Part shown: piece by piece, positions 19,393 to 28,842 of the stretch
Position numbering within the stretch: the stretch's first letter is position 1
Layout of the letters: each line of letters opens with the position of its first letter
Origin: Deltaproteobacteria bacterium
Lineage (GTDB): Bacteria > Myxococcota_A > Polyangia > Haliangiales > Haliangiaceae
Assembly (NCBI GenBank): GCA_025353585.1
Contig: JANXOM010000321.1
Location: 1-35,312 of the forward strand
DNA: 35,312 bases
Direction: 5' to 3'
Program-made: the position numbers and the translations under genes
The notes under the pieces: model-generated
Seen by the model: the letters and a program-made list of their open reading frames with translations, nothing else
Told to the model about the DNA's origin: nothing
The model's database searches: none

Positions 19393-19885
19393 CGGGACCC
19401 AACCTAGCGGCGTGGCGGGCGATCGGCCGAAGAACTGGCTCACAGACAGTGGCGGCGGCTGCGGCGCGGTGGTCTCAGGCCGTGCGCAGGCCGATCAGGA
19501 CGACCGCGAGGCCGTTGCCTCCCCGTTCCGGACCGAGTGGCCGCCCGCGGCGCGCCGCTTTCGTTCACCTCGATGCGACCCGGCGCGCTGTCGCAGGGCT
19601 ACCGCCGCAGCGGGCCGCGCTGCGTGCCGCGGAGCACTCTTCGCGTGACAACGCGGTCGCCCTTGGCGATCGGGTCGCAGATCGCGACGGTGAGGACGGG
19701 CAGGGCGGGCCGCAAGACCTGCTCGAACAGGGCGCGCCGCCCGGCCGCACCGGACGGCATCCCCGGCGCGGCGGCGCGGTTGACGAAGTCGGGCGCGGGG
19801 AGCTCGGCCTGACCTCGGGACCGCGCGCGACGGCTCGACGGCTCATCCGAAGCCGGAGCCGGAACCGGAACCGCGACGGTCCGCC
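19393..19885. other. Gene-free stretch between the lipoprotein and HAD genes
   Basis: About 490 bases. I find no frame with recognisable protein features on either strand; all open frames are arginine-rich and look random. It holds the promoter-like TAGGTT at 19401-19406 and, near 19850-19876, a short GC-rich microrepeat of CCGGAR/CCGGAA units. It may contain decayed coding DNA, but nothing can be named. Confidence 0.5.
19401..19406 (-). promoter_or_regulatory. -10-like hexamer before the Cys-rich lipoprotein gene
   Basis: TAGGTT on the minus strand, 8 bases before the ATG at 19392; no Shine-Dalgarno sequence. Fits the pattern of likely leaderless starts. Confidence 0.35.
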
Positions 19886-21018
<1,133 letters not shown>

Positions 21019-21022
<4 letters not shown>

Positions 21023-22089
21023 GACTGCGCGGGCTCCGTGGTGATCCGCTTGCGGCGGCCGTTGCGCTCGTCGAGCTCGGCGATCGCGCGCCCGATCTCC
21101 GCGTTGAGCCCGCCCGCCAGCGTCTTGTGCGCGAGCTTGATCGCGTTCGTCACCGCGCGCGCGTTGCTGCGCCCGTGCGCCTTGATGAACGGGTGCTGGA
21201 AGCCGAGGAGCGGCGCGCCGCCGTACTGCTGCCAGTCCGTCAGGACCTTCAGTTGATCGATCGCCGAGCCGAGCGCGAGCAGGCCGAGCCGCCACGCGAG
21301 CCGCTCCTTGTGCGCGTAGCGCGCGAGCCGGACCACCGTCTCGCTCACGCCCTCGAGCATCTTCAGCACCACGTTGCCCACGAAGCCCGACGTCACGATC
21401 ACGTCCGCGACGCCGCGCGGGATATCGAGCCCCTCCACGTTGCCGATGAAGTTGATGTCCGTCGCCTCGAGCAGCTGCGCGTGCGCCGCGACCACCGCGG
21501 CCGGGCCCTTGCCGGCCTCGGTCCCGTTCGAGAGCAGCGCCACCCGCGGGCTGCGGTTCTTCGACACGAGCTTGGCGTACGCCGAGCCCATCAGCGCGAA
21601 GGACACGAGGTCGTCGGCCGTGGCGTCGATCGTGGCGCCGACATCGAGGATCAGCGAGAACGGATCGTCCTTCTCTCCGCGGCGCAGCTCCGTCGGGTAG
21701 ACCGCGGCCAGGGCCGCGCGCGTCACGCCGGGGACCAGCTTCCAGCTCCGCGCGCACGCCATGATGCTCGCGCCGGTGTTCCCGGCGGACACCAGCGCGT
21801 CGCCCTCGCCGCGCGCGACGAGATCGGCCGCCACGAGGATCGACGCCTCGGGCTTGGCCGCCAGCGCCTCGGCCGGCTTCTCGTCCATGTCGATCCACGT
21901 CGGGGCGTGGTGGACGCGCACGCGCGCGCCGTCGTGGCGCATGCGCGGCAAGAGGCGGCCGAGGGCGGAGGCATCTCCAACGAGGATGATCTCCGCGCCC
22001 GTGAGCCCCAGCGATGCTTCGGCCGCGCCCTGGACGATCTCGTCCGGCGCGTGGTCGCCTCCCATGGCGTCGACCACGATGCGGTGCAT
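21019..22089 (-). CDS. plsX: Phosphate acyltransferase PlsX
   Basis: A 356-residue PlsX, which makes acyl-phosphate from acyl-ACP for the first acylation of glycerol-3-phosphate (with PlsY). Family features: RIVVDAMGGDHAP at the start, GDALVSAGNTGA, LDVGATIDATADDLVSFALMG, VALLSNGTEAGKG, NFIGNVEGLDI, DVIVTSGFVGNVVLKMLEG, and GGAPLLGFQHPFIKAHGRSNARAV. ATG at 22089 is used because it starts the conserved first strand; an in-frame upstream ATG adds 12 residues without similarity. CATGCT lies 6 bases before the ATG. Not next to fabH or rpmF as in many bacteria, but divergent from polA and coupled to the HAD-like gene. Membrane-associated enzyme of the cytosolic face. Confidence 0.96.
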
Positions 22090-22132
22090 GCGCGGAGCAT
22101 GCCACGGTTGGCGACCGCCTCGCACGGGGTCG

Positions 22133-22148
22133 CGTGCCGGACGGCACG
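22133..22148. promoter_or_regulatory. Palindrome between plsX and polA
   Basis: CGTGCCG-GA-CGGCACG is a perfect 7-bp inverted repeat in the roughly 100-base space between the divergent plsX and polA starts, a plausible operator for either gene. Confidence 0.3.
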
Positions 22149-22174
22149 ACGACCCGCTCGGCTTGGGCTTGAGT

Positions 22175-22180
22175 TATGGT
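22175..22180 (+). promoter_or_regulatory. -10-like hexamer before polA
   Basis: TATGGT, 9 bases before the GTG start of polA, with no Shine-Dalgarno sequence between and no clear -35. Confidence 0.35.
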
Positions 22181-22189
22181 CCGCGCCCG

Positions 22190-24949
22190 GTGCCGGAGCG
22201 CCTCTACATCGTCGACGGGCACGGCTACGTGTTCCGGGCCCACTACGGGCTCATGAACATCTCGCGCGGCGAGCGCAAGGAGGTGCGCCTGTCGACCGCC
22301 GAGGGCATGCCCACGGGCGCGCTCTACGTGTTCACGCGCATGCTGATGCGCCTCGAGGAGGACACGGCGCCGGAGCGGATCGTCGTGGTGTTCGACGACA
22401 AGTCCGGCCGGAAGACCTTCCGCGCCGAGATGTACAGCGAGTACAAGGCCACGCGCAAAGCGCCGCCCGAGGAGCTAGCGGTCCAGATGGAGTTCTTCGC
22501 CCCCATCGTCGAGGCCATGGGCTGGCCGGTGATGGCCGTCGCGGGCGTCGAGGCGGACGACGTCATCGCCACCCTCGTCGTCGAGGCGCGGAAGAAGGAC
22601 TGGGAGGTCGTCGTCTACAGCGCCGACAAGGACATCATGCAGCTCATCGGCGACCACGTGTCGATGATCGATGCGCTGCACCAGAAGACGTACACGCGCG
22701 ACGAGGTCATCAAGAAGATGGGCGTGCCGCCGGAGAAGATTCCGGACTTCCTCGCGCTCGTCGGTGACACCAGCGACAACATCCCGGGCCTCAAGGGCGT
22801 CGGCGACAAGACCGCCGCGACCCTGCTCGCGAACTACGGCACGCTCGACGCGCTGATCGCGGCGAACCCGACCGTCCCGCGCATCGCCGTCAAGCAGCCG
22901 TTCGGCGACCCCGAGCAGCTCGCCCGCGTGAGGCTGTCGCGCGCCCTCGTGGAGCTGCGCCGCGACGTGCCGCTGCCGATCCCGCTCGAGGAGCTGAAGG
23001 CGCGCGACTGGGATCTTCCGCGCCTCCACCAGATGTTCACGGATCTCGAGTTCCAGGTCCTCGTCGAGAAGGTCAAGATGCGGATGCCGCCCGACGACAG
23101 CCTCGTCGTGGTCGCCGCGCCGGAGATGACGGCCGTCGTCGCCGTCGCCGCGCCGACCGAGACGCGTATCGTCACGCGCAAGGACGCGCTCGGCGAGCTC
23201 GCGATCGCGGCGAAGCGGGCGAAGCGAATGGCGATCATGGTGGAGCTCGATCCCGAGCGCATCGATCGCGCGCACATGGTCGCCGTCGCGATCGCCGTCC
23301 CTGGCCAGGCGCCGGCGTACGTCCCGCTCGGCCATCGCTACATCGGGGCGCCCGCGCCGCCGCTCGCCGCCGATCTCGCGCCGCTGTTCGCCGTGCTCGC
23401 CGATCCGCATGTCGAGAAGGTCGCGCACAACGGCAAGGAGATCATCCGCGCGTTCGCGGACCTCGGCGTCGTGGTCGAGGGCATCACCGAGGACACGATG
23501 CTCGCGGCGTTCCTGCTCGATCCGACGGTCTCGGCCGAGCCCGGCGAGGACGTCGTCCAGCGGCTCGGCGGCATCACGCTGCCGGCGCGCGCGAGCCTCG
23601 CGGGGCGCGGCAAGACGAGCCTCGAGGGGGTGGAGGTCGAGCGCGCGGCGCAGTGGGTCGGCTCGATCGCCGGCGCGCTCCTCCCGATCGCCGACCAGCT
23701 CCCGGCGCGGCTCGCCGAGGGCGGGCTGCATGCGCTCTATCGCGACATCGAGGTGCCGGTCGCCGCGCTGCTCGCCGACATCGAGCGCGTCGGCATCCAC
23801 ATCGACACCGCCGTGCTCAAGGGCCTCTCCGACGAGGTCGCCGCGAAGCTCGCCACGCTCGAGGCCACGATCTACGAGCACGCGGGCGGCGAGCTGAACA
23901 TCGGCTCGCCCAAGCAGCTCGGCGAGCTCCTGTTCGAGAAGCTCGGCCTCGAGACGAAGGGCGTCCGCCGCACGAAGACCGGCTGGACGACCGAGGCCGA
24001 CACGCTCGAGACCCTGCTCGACGCGCATCCGATCATCGCGCCGATCCTCGAGCACCGCGAGATCAGCAAGCTGAAGGGCACGTACCTCGACGCGCTGCCG
24101 CCGCTCATCTCGCCGCGCACGGGCCGCGTCCACACCACGTTCAACCAGGTCGTCGCGGCGACCGGGCGCATCTCGTCGCAGGACCCGAACCTCCAGAACA
24201 TCCCGATCCGCAGCGAGCTCGGGCGCAAGATCCGGCGCGCGTTCGTGGCCGCGCCGGACCACGTGCTGATCGCGGCGGACTACTCCCAGATCGAGCTGCG
24301 GATCTTGGCCCACCTCAGCGGGGATCCGCTGCTCAGCGCGGCGTTCCGCGACCGCATCGACGTGCACACGCAGACCGCGGCCGAGGTCTTCTCCGTCGCG
24401 CGCGAGGACGTGACCACGGAGCAGCGCCGCATCGCGAAGGCCGTGAACTACGGGCTGTCGTACGGCCAGAGCGACTTCGGGCTGGCGCGCGCGCTCGGCG
24501 TGCCGCGGACCCAGGCCGCCGAGTACAGCAAGCGGTACTTCCAGCGGTTTCCGTCGATCCACAAGTTCATGGATGACGTGGTCGCCGTCGCGCGGGCGCA
24601 GGGCGGGGCGCGGACGATGCTCGGGCGCTGGCGGCCGATCCCCAATCTGATGAGCAAGTCGCCGCAGGCGCGGCACGCGGCGGAGCGCGTCGCGCAGAAT
24701 ACGCCGATGCAGGGCGCTGGCGCCGACATCATCAAGCTCGCGATGCTCGCGACCGCGCGCCGGATCGCGGCCGAGGGCTGGCCCATCCAGATGCTGCTCA
24801 CCGTGCACGACGAGCTCGTGTTCGAGGCGCCGCCGGACCTCGCGGCGACGGCCGGGCCGATCTTGAAGGGCGAGATGGAGCGCGTCGTCGAGCTCAGCGT
24901 GCCGCTCGAGGTCGAGATCGGGATCGCGAAGACCTGGGCGGACGCGTAG
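22190..24949 (+). CDS. polA: DNA polymerase I, proofreading site degenerate
   Basis: A 919-residue family A polymerase for repair and Okazaki-fragment processing. The N-terminal 5'-nuclease domain is intact: YIVDGHGYVFRAHYGL, SEYKATRK, EADDVIATL, SADKDIMQLI, GDTSDNIPGLKGVGDKTA. The 3'-5' exonuclease domain (about 325-500) keeps its length but not its catalytic Asp residues: the E. coli Asp355, Asp424 and Asp501 positions are Met350, Ile418 and Ile, while Glu352 remains. Polymerase motifs: A DYSQIELR (Asp697), B KAVNYGLSYGQ with Tyr754 at the E. coli Phe762 position, C VHDELVFE (H873, D874, E875). GTG at 22190 starts the protein at the conserved first strand. Sits divergent from plsX and converges on the DUF695-like gene across a hairpin. 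Confidence 0.97.
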   Translation: MPERLYIVDGHGYVFRAHYGLMNISRGERKEVRLSTAEGMPTGALYVFTRMLMRLEEDTAPERIVVVFDDKSGRKTFRAEMYSEYKATRKAPPEELAVQMEFFAPIVEAMGWPVMAVAGVEADDVIATLVVEARKKDWEVVVYSADKDIMQLIGDHVSMIDALHQKTYTRDEVIKKMGVPPEKIPDFLALVGDTSDNIPGLKGVGDKTAATLLANYGTLDALIAANPTVPRIAVKQPFGDPEQLARVRLSRALVELRRDVPLPIPLEELKARDWDLPRLHQMFTDLEFQVLVEKVKMRMPPDDSLVVVAAPEMTAVVAVAAPTETRIVTRKDALGELAIAAKRAKRMAIMVELDPERIDRAHMVAVAIAVPGQAPAYVPLGHRYIGAPAPPLAADLAPLFAVLADPHVEKVAHNGKEIIRAFADLGVVVEGITEDTMLAAFLLDPTVSAEPGEDVVQRLGGITLPARASLAGRGKTSLEGVEVERAAQWVGSIAGALLPIADQLPARLAEGGLHALYRDIEVPVAALLADIERVGIHIDTAVLKGLSDEVAAKLATLEATIYEHAGGELNIGSPKQLGELLFEKLGLETKGVRRTKTGWTTEADTLETLLDAHPIIAPILEHREISKLKGTYLDALPPLISPRTGRVHTTFNQVVAATGRISSQDPNLQNIPIRSELGRKIRRAFVAAPDHVLIAADYSQIELRILAHLSGDPLLSAAFRDRIDVHTQTAAEVFSVAREDVTTEQRRIAKAVNYGLSYGQSDFGLARALGVPRTQAAEYSKRYFQRFPSIHKFMDDVVAVARAQGGARTMLGRWRPIPNLMSKSPQARHAAERVAQNTPMQGAGADIIKLAMLATARRIAAEGWPIQMLLTVHDELVFEAPPDLAATAGPILKGEMERVVELSVPLEVEIGIAKTWADA

Positions 24950-24950
24950 C

Positions 24951-24973
24951 CGGTTCGTGCAATGCGCGAACCG
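24951..24973. terminator. Bidirectional terminator-like hairpin between polA and the DUF695-like gene
   Basis: CGGTTCG (24951-24957) pairs with CGAACCG (24967-24973); inside, GC-AAT-GC extends the stem across one mismatch. It fills exactly the space between the two convergent stop codons. No long T-run, so its strength is unclear. Confidence 0.55.
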
Positions 24974-25546
24974 TCAGCGTGAGCCAGTCGCGCGGCGCTT
25001 CGGCTTCGCCTTCGGGAGCGGTCGCGTCGTGGCCTTGGCTTTCGCCCTGGCCTTCGTTTTCGGCTTCGCCTTCGCGGCGGGCTCTGTCGTCTTCGACCTC
25101 TTCGTGCGCAGCCCCGAGCCGTCCTGCTTCGGCAGCTTCTTCGCCTGGTCGAGCAACTCGCGCATCGTGCGGTACTCGCCCCAGGCTGGATCGCGGTCGT
25201 CGTAGAAGCCGAGCGCGCCATCGAACGGCGCCAGCTGCGCGACGAGATCGCCGGGCTCGGCGTCGCCGTACAGATACAGGAAGAACGAGCCATCCTCGAT
25301 GCGGACGCCCACGAACACCCAGCCGAGCGCGTCGCACGCCTTGGCGAGCCACGCCTCTTCGAACTCCGCGAGTCGGCGGTACGCCGCTGCCCCCGGCAGC
25401 TTCGACATCTCCGTCGTCGCGTACGGCATCTCCACGACGAAGATCGTGGCGAGCGCGCGGCGCGGCTTCATCTCGCGGATGCGAAAGATCGCCGCCTCGC
25501 CGTCGTCACGCTTCGCCTCCACGATGTGCCAGCTCTCCGCGCTCAC
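24974..25546 (-). CDS. DUF695-like protein with lysine-rich C-terminal tail
   Basis: A 190-residue protein. Residues about 5-140 resemble the DUF695 domain: SWHIVEAKRDDGEAAIFRIREM, YATTEMSKLPGAA, FEEAWLAKACDALGWVFVGVRIEDGSFFLYLYG and YDDRDPAWGEYRTMRELL. The last 50 residues are almost only Lys, Ala, Pro, Thr and Arg (AKAKPKTKARAKAKATTR), like the tails of histone-H1-like or nucleoid proteins. DUF695 has no agreed function; the tail suggests binding to nucleic acid or polyanions. GTG start at 25546, 6 bases after a TAACGT hexamer, without a clear Shine-Dalgarno sequence. Divergent from egtB with 134 bases between. No signal peptide; cytosolic. Confidence 0.75.
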   Translation of the reverse strand: MSAESWHIVEAKRDDGEAAIFRIREMKPRRALATIFVVEMPYATTEMSKLPGAAAYRRLAEFEEAWLAKACDALGWVFVGVRIEDGSFFLYLYGDAEPGDLVAQLAPFDGALGFYDDRDPAWGEYRTMRELLDQAKKLPKQDGSGLRTKRSKTTEPAAKAKPKTKARAKAKATTRPLPKAKPKRRATGSR

Positions 25547-25552
25547 GCCGCC

Positions 25553-25558
25553 ACGTTA
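25553..25558 (-). promoter_or_regulatory. -10-like hexamer before the DUF695-like gene
   Basis: TAACGT on the minus strand, exactly 6 bases before the GTG start at 25546. Confidence 0.35.
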
Positions 25559-25562
25559 CCGC

Positions 25563-25574
25563 GGATCGCGATCC
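25563..25574. promoter_or_regulatory. 12-bp palindrome in the DUF695/egtB intergenic region
   Basis: GGATCGCGATCC is a perfect palindrome just upstream of the likely -10 of the DUF695-like gene; possible operator. Confidence 0.25.
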
Positions 25575-25603
25575 ACGCTTCCATGATCCTGACGCTTCGG
25601 GCA

Positions 25604-25620
25604 GGTGCGACAGACGCACC
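25604..25620. promoter_or_regulatory. Inverted repeat upstream of egtB
   Basis: GGTGCG-ACAGA-CGCACC, 6-bp arms with a 5-base spacer, about 45 bases before the egtB -10-like hexamer. Possible regulator site for the ergothioneine genes. Confidence 0.3.
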
Positions 25621-25664
25621 GCGCAGAACCGAGCTTTGCGAACGGCACGCACGCTGCACCGGGG

Positions 25665-25670
25665 TAGGGT
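25665..25670 (+). promoter_or_regulatory. -10-like hexamer before egtB
   Basis: TAGGGT, 10 bases before the GTG at 25681. An in-frame GTG at 25672 is closer but would lie upstream of the expected transcription start. Confidence 0.35.
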
Positions 25671-25680
25671 CGTGGTCATC

Positions 25681-26928
25681 GTGACGCAGCCGGGCAACAT
25701 TCCCCGCTTCGAAGCCGTGCGGGCCCGCACGGTGGGCCTCTGCGCCGCGCTATCCCCCGAGGACGCGCAGCTCCAGTCGATGGCGGACGCGAGCCCCGCG
25801 AAGTGGCACCTCGCGCACACCACCTGGTTCTTCGAGACGTTCGTCCTCGCGCCGCTCGGCGTCCCTGCCGTCGACCCGCAGTTCACGTTCCTGTTCAACA
25901 GCTACTACGAGGCTGCGGGCCCGCGCGTGGAGCGCGCCCGCCGTGGGCTGATGTCGCGCCCGGCGCTCGCCGAGATCGCCGCATACCGCGCCGAGGTCGA
26001 CCGGCGCGTCGCCCACGCGCTCGTCGAGGGCCGCGCCGATGCCAGCGTCGTCGAGCTTGGCCTGCACCACGAGCAGCAGCACCAGGAGCTGATGCTGATG
26101 GACGTGAAGCACGGCCTCGCCACGCAGCCGCTGCGCCCCGCGTACCGCGATGACCTCGAGCGTGCGCCGGGCGAGGTCGATGCGCTCCGGCCGCTGACGT
26201 GGACGCAGCACGCCGGCTGCATCACGCAGGTCGGCGCGGACGCGGCCGGCTTCGCGTTCGACAACGAGCGCCCGCGGCACCGCGCGCTCGTCGAGTCGTT
26301 CGAGCTGGCGTCGCGGCCTGTCGCGAACGCCGAGGTCCTCGCGTTCATCGCCGACGGCGGGTATCGGGACCCGGCGCTGTGGCTGTCCGACGGGTGGGCC
26401 ACGGTCCAGCGCGAGCAGTGGACCGCGCCGCTGTACTGGGAGCGGGCGAGCGGCGGCGGCTACGAGCTGTACGACCTCGCGGGCGTGCGCGCCGTCGAGC
26501 CGAGCGAGACCGCGTGCCACCTGTCGCTGTACGAGGCCGATGCCATCGCGCGCTGGGCCGGCGCGCGGCTGCCGACCGAGGCCGAGTGGGAGTACGCCGC
26601 GAGCACGGCGGAGCTCTCGCGCGGCCACTTCGCCGACGACGACCGTCTCCATCCGCGGGCCGCCCGCGCCGGCGAGCTCCTCGGCGACGTCTGGCAATGG
26701 ACCGCGAGCGCCTACGCGCCGTACCCGGGGTTCCGGCCGCTCGCCGGCGCGCTGGGCGAGTACAACGGCAAGTTCATGTCGGGCCAGGTCGTCCTGCGCG
26801 GTGGCTCGTGCTTCACGCCCCGCGATCACGTCCGCGCGAGCTACCGCAACTTCTTCCCTCCTTCGGCGCGCTGGCAGATGAGCGGCGTGCGCCTGGCCCG
26901 AGACCCTGGACGAGGAACTGCCCCATGA
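25681..26928 (+). CDS. egtB: Hercynine oxygenase EgtB (ergothioneine sulfoxide synthase)
   Basis: A 415-residue non-heme iron enzyme that joins hercynine to cysteine or gamma-glutamylcysteine with oxygen to give the sulfoxide precursor of ergothioneine. The N-terminal DinB-like domain carries KWHLAHTTWFFE (His46 as likely ligand) and HHEQQHQELMLMD (His130, His134), the 3-His iron site of EgtB. The C-terminal half is the formylglycine-generating-enzyme-like fold: ERPRHRALVESFELASRPVANAEVLAFI, ARLPTEAEWEYAA, GDVWQWTASAYAPYPGF, RGGSCFTPRDHVRASYRNFFPP, RWQMSGVRLARD. GTG start follows a -10-like TAGGGT. Its stop overlaps egtD by 4 bases (ATGA). No egtA, egtC or egtE is present, so the thiol donor cannot be told from context. 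Confidence 0.95.
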   Translation: MTQPGNIPRFEAVRARTVGLCAALSPEDAQLQSMADASPAKWHLAHTTWFFETFVLAPLGVPAVDPQFTFLFNSYYEAAGPRVERARRGLMSRPALAEIAAYRAEVDRRVAHALVEGRADASVVELGLHHEQQHQELMLMDVKHGLATQPLRPAYRDDLERAPGEVDALRPLTWTQHAGCITQVGADAAGFAFDNERPRHRALVESFELASRPVANAEVLAFIADGGYRDPALWLSDGWATVQREQWTAPLYWERASGGGYELYDLAGVRAVEPSETACHLSLYEADAIARWAGARLPTEAEWEYAASTAELSRGHFADDDRLHPRAARAGELLGDVWQWTASAYAPYPGFRPLAGALGEYNGKFMSGQVVLRGGSCFTPRDHVRASYRNFFPPSARWQMSGVRLARDPGRGTAP

Positions 26929-27896
26929 TGACGTCACCGCAGCAGAAGGCCGGCCCGAGCGCGCCCCCGCAGTCGCTCCCCGCCGACGACGATGTCCTCG
27001 CCGGGCTGCGGGCGCCCCACAAGCGGCTGCCATGTCGCTTGCTCTACGACGCGGCCGGCGCGCTGCTCTTCGAGAAGATCTGCACGCTGGATGCGTACTA
27101 CCCGACGCGTACGGAGGTCGCGCTCCTCCGCGCCCACCTGCCGGTCATCGCGAGCCACGTCGGCCCCGACGCGCGCGTGATCGAGCCCGGCAGCGGCGAG
27201 GGGATCAAGACGCGCGAGCTCCTGCACGCGCTGACCGCGCCGTCGTGCTACGTGCCGATCGACGTCGCGGTCGATCAGCTGCAACATACGGCGGCGGCCC
27301 TGCGGCTCGAGCACCCGGGGCTGGACGTGCAACCGCTCACCGCCGATTACACGCTGCCATTCGAGCTCCCCGTGCCGCAGCACGCGTGGAAGACCACGCT
27401 CGTCTTCTTCCCGGGCTCGACGATCGGCAACTTCGATCCGGCCGGGGCGCGGGCATTCCTGGCCACGTTCGCGCGGCACGCCGGGCCGGGCGGGCTGTTA
27501 CTCCTCGGCGCGGATGCGACGCGCGAGCCCGCGACGCTCCTGCGCGCCTATGACGACGAGGACGGCGTGACGGCCGCGTTCGACAAGAACGTGCTCGCGC
27601 ACGTCAACCGCGTCCACGGCGCGACGTTCGACCTCGACACGTTCGAGCACCGCGCGGTGTGGAACGCGGCGGCGTCGCGCGTCGAGATGCACCTCGTCAG
27701 CAAGATGCGGCAGATCGTGCGCGTCGGCCGCGAGGTCGTGTCGTTCCGCGCCGGCGAGCCCATCGTCACCGAGCATTGCTACAAGCACGCGCCGGCCGCG
27801 ATGCAGGCGCTGCTCGCGAGCGCGGGCTGGAAGGTCCGCCAGGTGTTCACCGCACGCGAATTCCCCATGCGCCTCTGGCTCTGCGAAGTTGCGTGA
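26925..27896 (+). CDS. egtD: L-histidine N-alpha-methyltransferase EgtD
   Basis: A 323-residue SAM-dependent enzyme that trimethylates histidine to hercynine, the first step of ergothioneine synthesis. Visible features: DAYYPTRTE (Tyr59), VIEPGSGEGIKT (SAM site), FFPGSTIGNF (Asn169), AYDDE (Tyr209), RVEMHLVSK (Met255) and VTEHCYKH (Glu283). These match the histidine-binding residues Tyr56, Asn166, Tyr206, Met252 and Glu282 of the mycobacterial enzyme. The position of its Ser284 is Cys285 here, an unusual exchange at the imidazole pocket. Two adjacent ATGs (26925, 26928); the first overlaps the egtB stop. Co-translated with egtB. Cytosolic. Confidence 0.95.
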   Translation: MMTSPQQKAGPSAPPQSLPADDDVLAGLRAPHKRLPCRLLYDAAGALLFEKICTLDAYYPTRTEVALLRAHLPVIASHVGPDARVIEPGSGEGIKTRELLHALTAPSCYVPIDVAVDQLQHTAAALRLEHPGLDVQPLTADYTLPFELPVPQHAWKTTLVFFPGSTIGNFDPAGARAFLATFARHAGPGGLLLLGADATREPATLLRAYDDEDGVTAAFDKNVLAHVNRVHGATFDLDTFEHRAVWNAAASRVEMHLVSKMRQIVRVGREVVSFRAGEPIVTEHCYKHAPAAMQALLASAGWKVRQVFTAREFPMRLWLCEVA

Positions 27897-27917
27897 GCCC
27901 CTCCGGCTGGCGGACCG

Positions 27918-28790
27918 CTAACGAAGCGACCCAGCGACGCCGCCCGTGACCGCGAAGTCGGACAGGTCGCGCGAGCCGCTGTCCAGCGGAAGCACCAGCG
28001 CGACGTAGGGGTGGATCGTCCCCTGCGTCAGGCGCACCGCCAACGCGAGGTCGACCAGGGTCGAGCGGCTGCCGGCGTTATCGTCGAACGAGTGCGTGAT
28101 GCCGAGCTCGGCCGTCAGCGCCACGGCGCTCGTCTGCACGCCGACGCCGCCGCCGACGGTGACCACCGGCTTTGCCGTGTCCCCCGCGCTGTTGGACAGG
28201 TCGACGTCGAGATCGAGGTCGCCGCGCGCGAACACCGCGCCGTGCCTGAGGATCGGCGAGGCGCCGAGCCGGAGCGAGAAGCCGGGGACCGCCTGCGCGA
28301 GATCGCGCGGCCGGGCGATCTCCAGCGCGACGATGTTCGCGAGCGCGTTGTCCTTCGACGCGGTCGGCAGCACGAGCCCGGCGTGGAGGATCACCCCGAG
28401 ACCGGGCTTGCTCGTGGCGAGCGCGTACAGCGCCCCGAGCTCGACGCCTCCGAACGCCGTCACGCTCTTGGTGTCGCCGATCGGCGTCGAGCTCCCGCCG
28501 ATGTAGTCGAGCGGGACGCTCAGGTAGCCGCCGATGTGCGACGCCGGATCCACGTAGCGCGCGTCGAGCTCGAACGCGAGGATCGTATTGCTGTCGACGA
28601 ACGGCGTCGTGCTCTTCGTCGCCGGGTACGTCAGCTGGAGGTTCATGACGGACGCACCGTCGAGGCGATCGAGGGTGGCGAACGGCGCGGCCAGCTCGGC
28701 CGGATCGCCGCCGTCGGCGCGGGCCGAGCCGACCGCAGCCACGATGGTCGCGAGCGCAGCGGCGAGCACGGACGCGGGGCGCAGGGTCAT
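27918..28790 (-). CDS. Outer-membrane beta-barrel-like protein
   Basis: A 290-residue protein with a signal peptide (MTLRPASVLAAALATIVAAVGSARA). The mature chain is a series of amphipathic strands separated by polar turns: TILAFELDARYVDP, IGGYLSVPLDYIGG, TAFGGVELGALYAL, GLGVILHAGLVLPT, SLRLGASPILRH, KPVVTVGGGVGVQ, VALTAELGITHSF, LALAVRLTQG, YVALVLPLD and a final VTGGVAGSLR. This is the pattern of a 10- to 12-stranded outer-membrane barrel. I do not recognise a named family. ATG at 28790 is chosen for the signal peptide and has CATCAT 6 bases before it; an upstream ATG at 28841 would add an arginine-rich stretch. Converges on egtD with 21 bases between. Confidence 0.75.
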   Translation of the reverse strand: MTLRPASVLAAALATIVAAVGSARADGGDPAELAAPFATLDRLDGASVMNLQLTYPATKSTTPFVDSNTILAFELDARYVDPASHIGGYLSVPLDYIGGSSTPIGDTKSVTAFGGVELGALYALATSKPGLGVILHAGLVLPTASKDNALANIVALEIARPRDLAQAVPGFSLRLGASPILRHGAVFARGDLDLDVDLSNSAGDTAKPVVTVGGGVGVQTSAVALTAELGITHSFDDNAGSRSTLVDLALAVRLTQGTIHPYVALVLPLDSGSRDLSDFAVTGGVAGSLR

Positions 28791-28842
28791 CGCGGCATGA
28801 TGCCCGAACCGCGCCCGGCGGCGCGTGGCACAGCGCGGCAAG

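Noticed and set aside
19393-19885. Possible second transposase or gene remnant
   Set aside because: No frame shows any conserved motif; described as empty.
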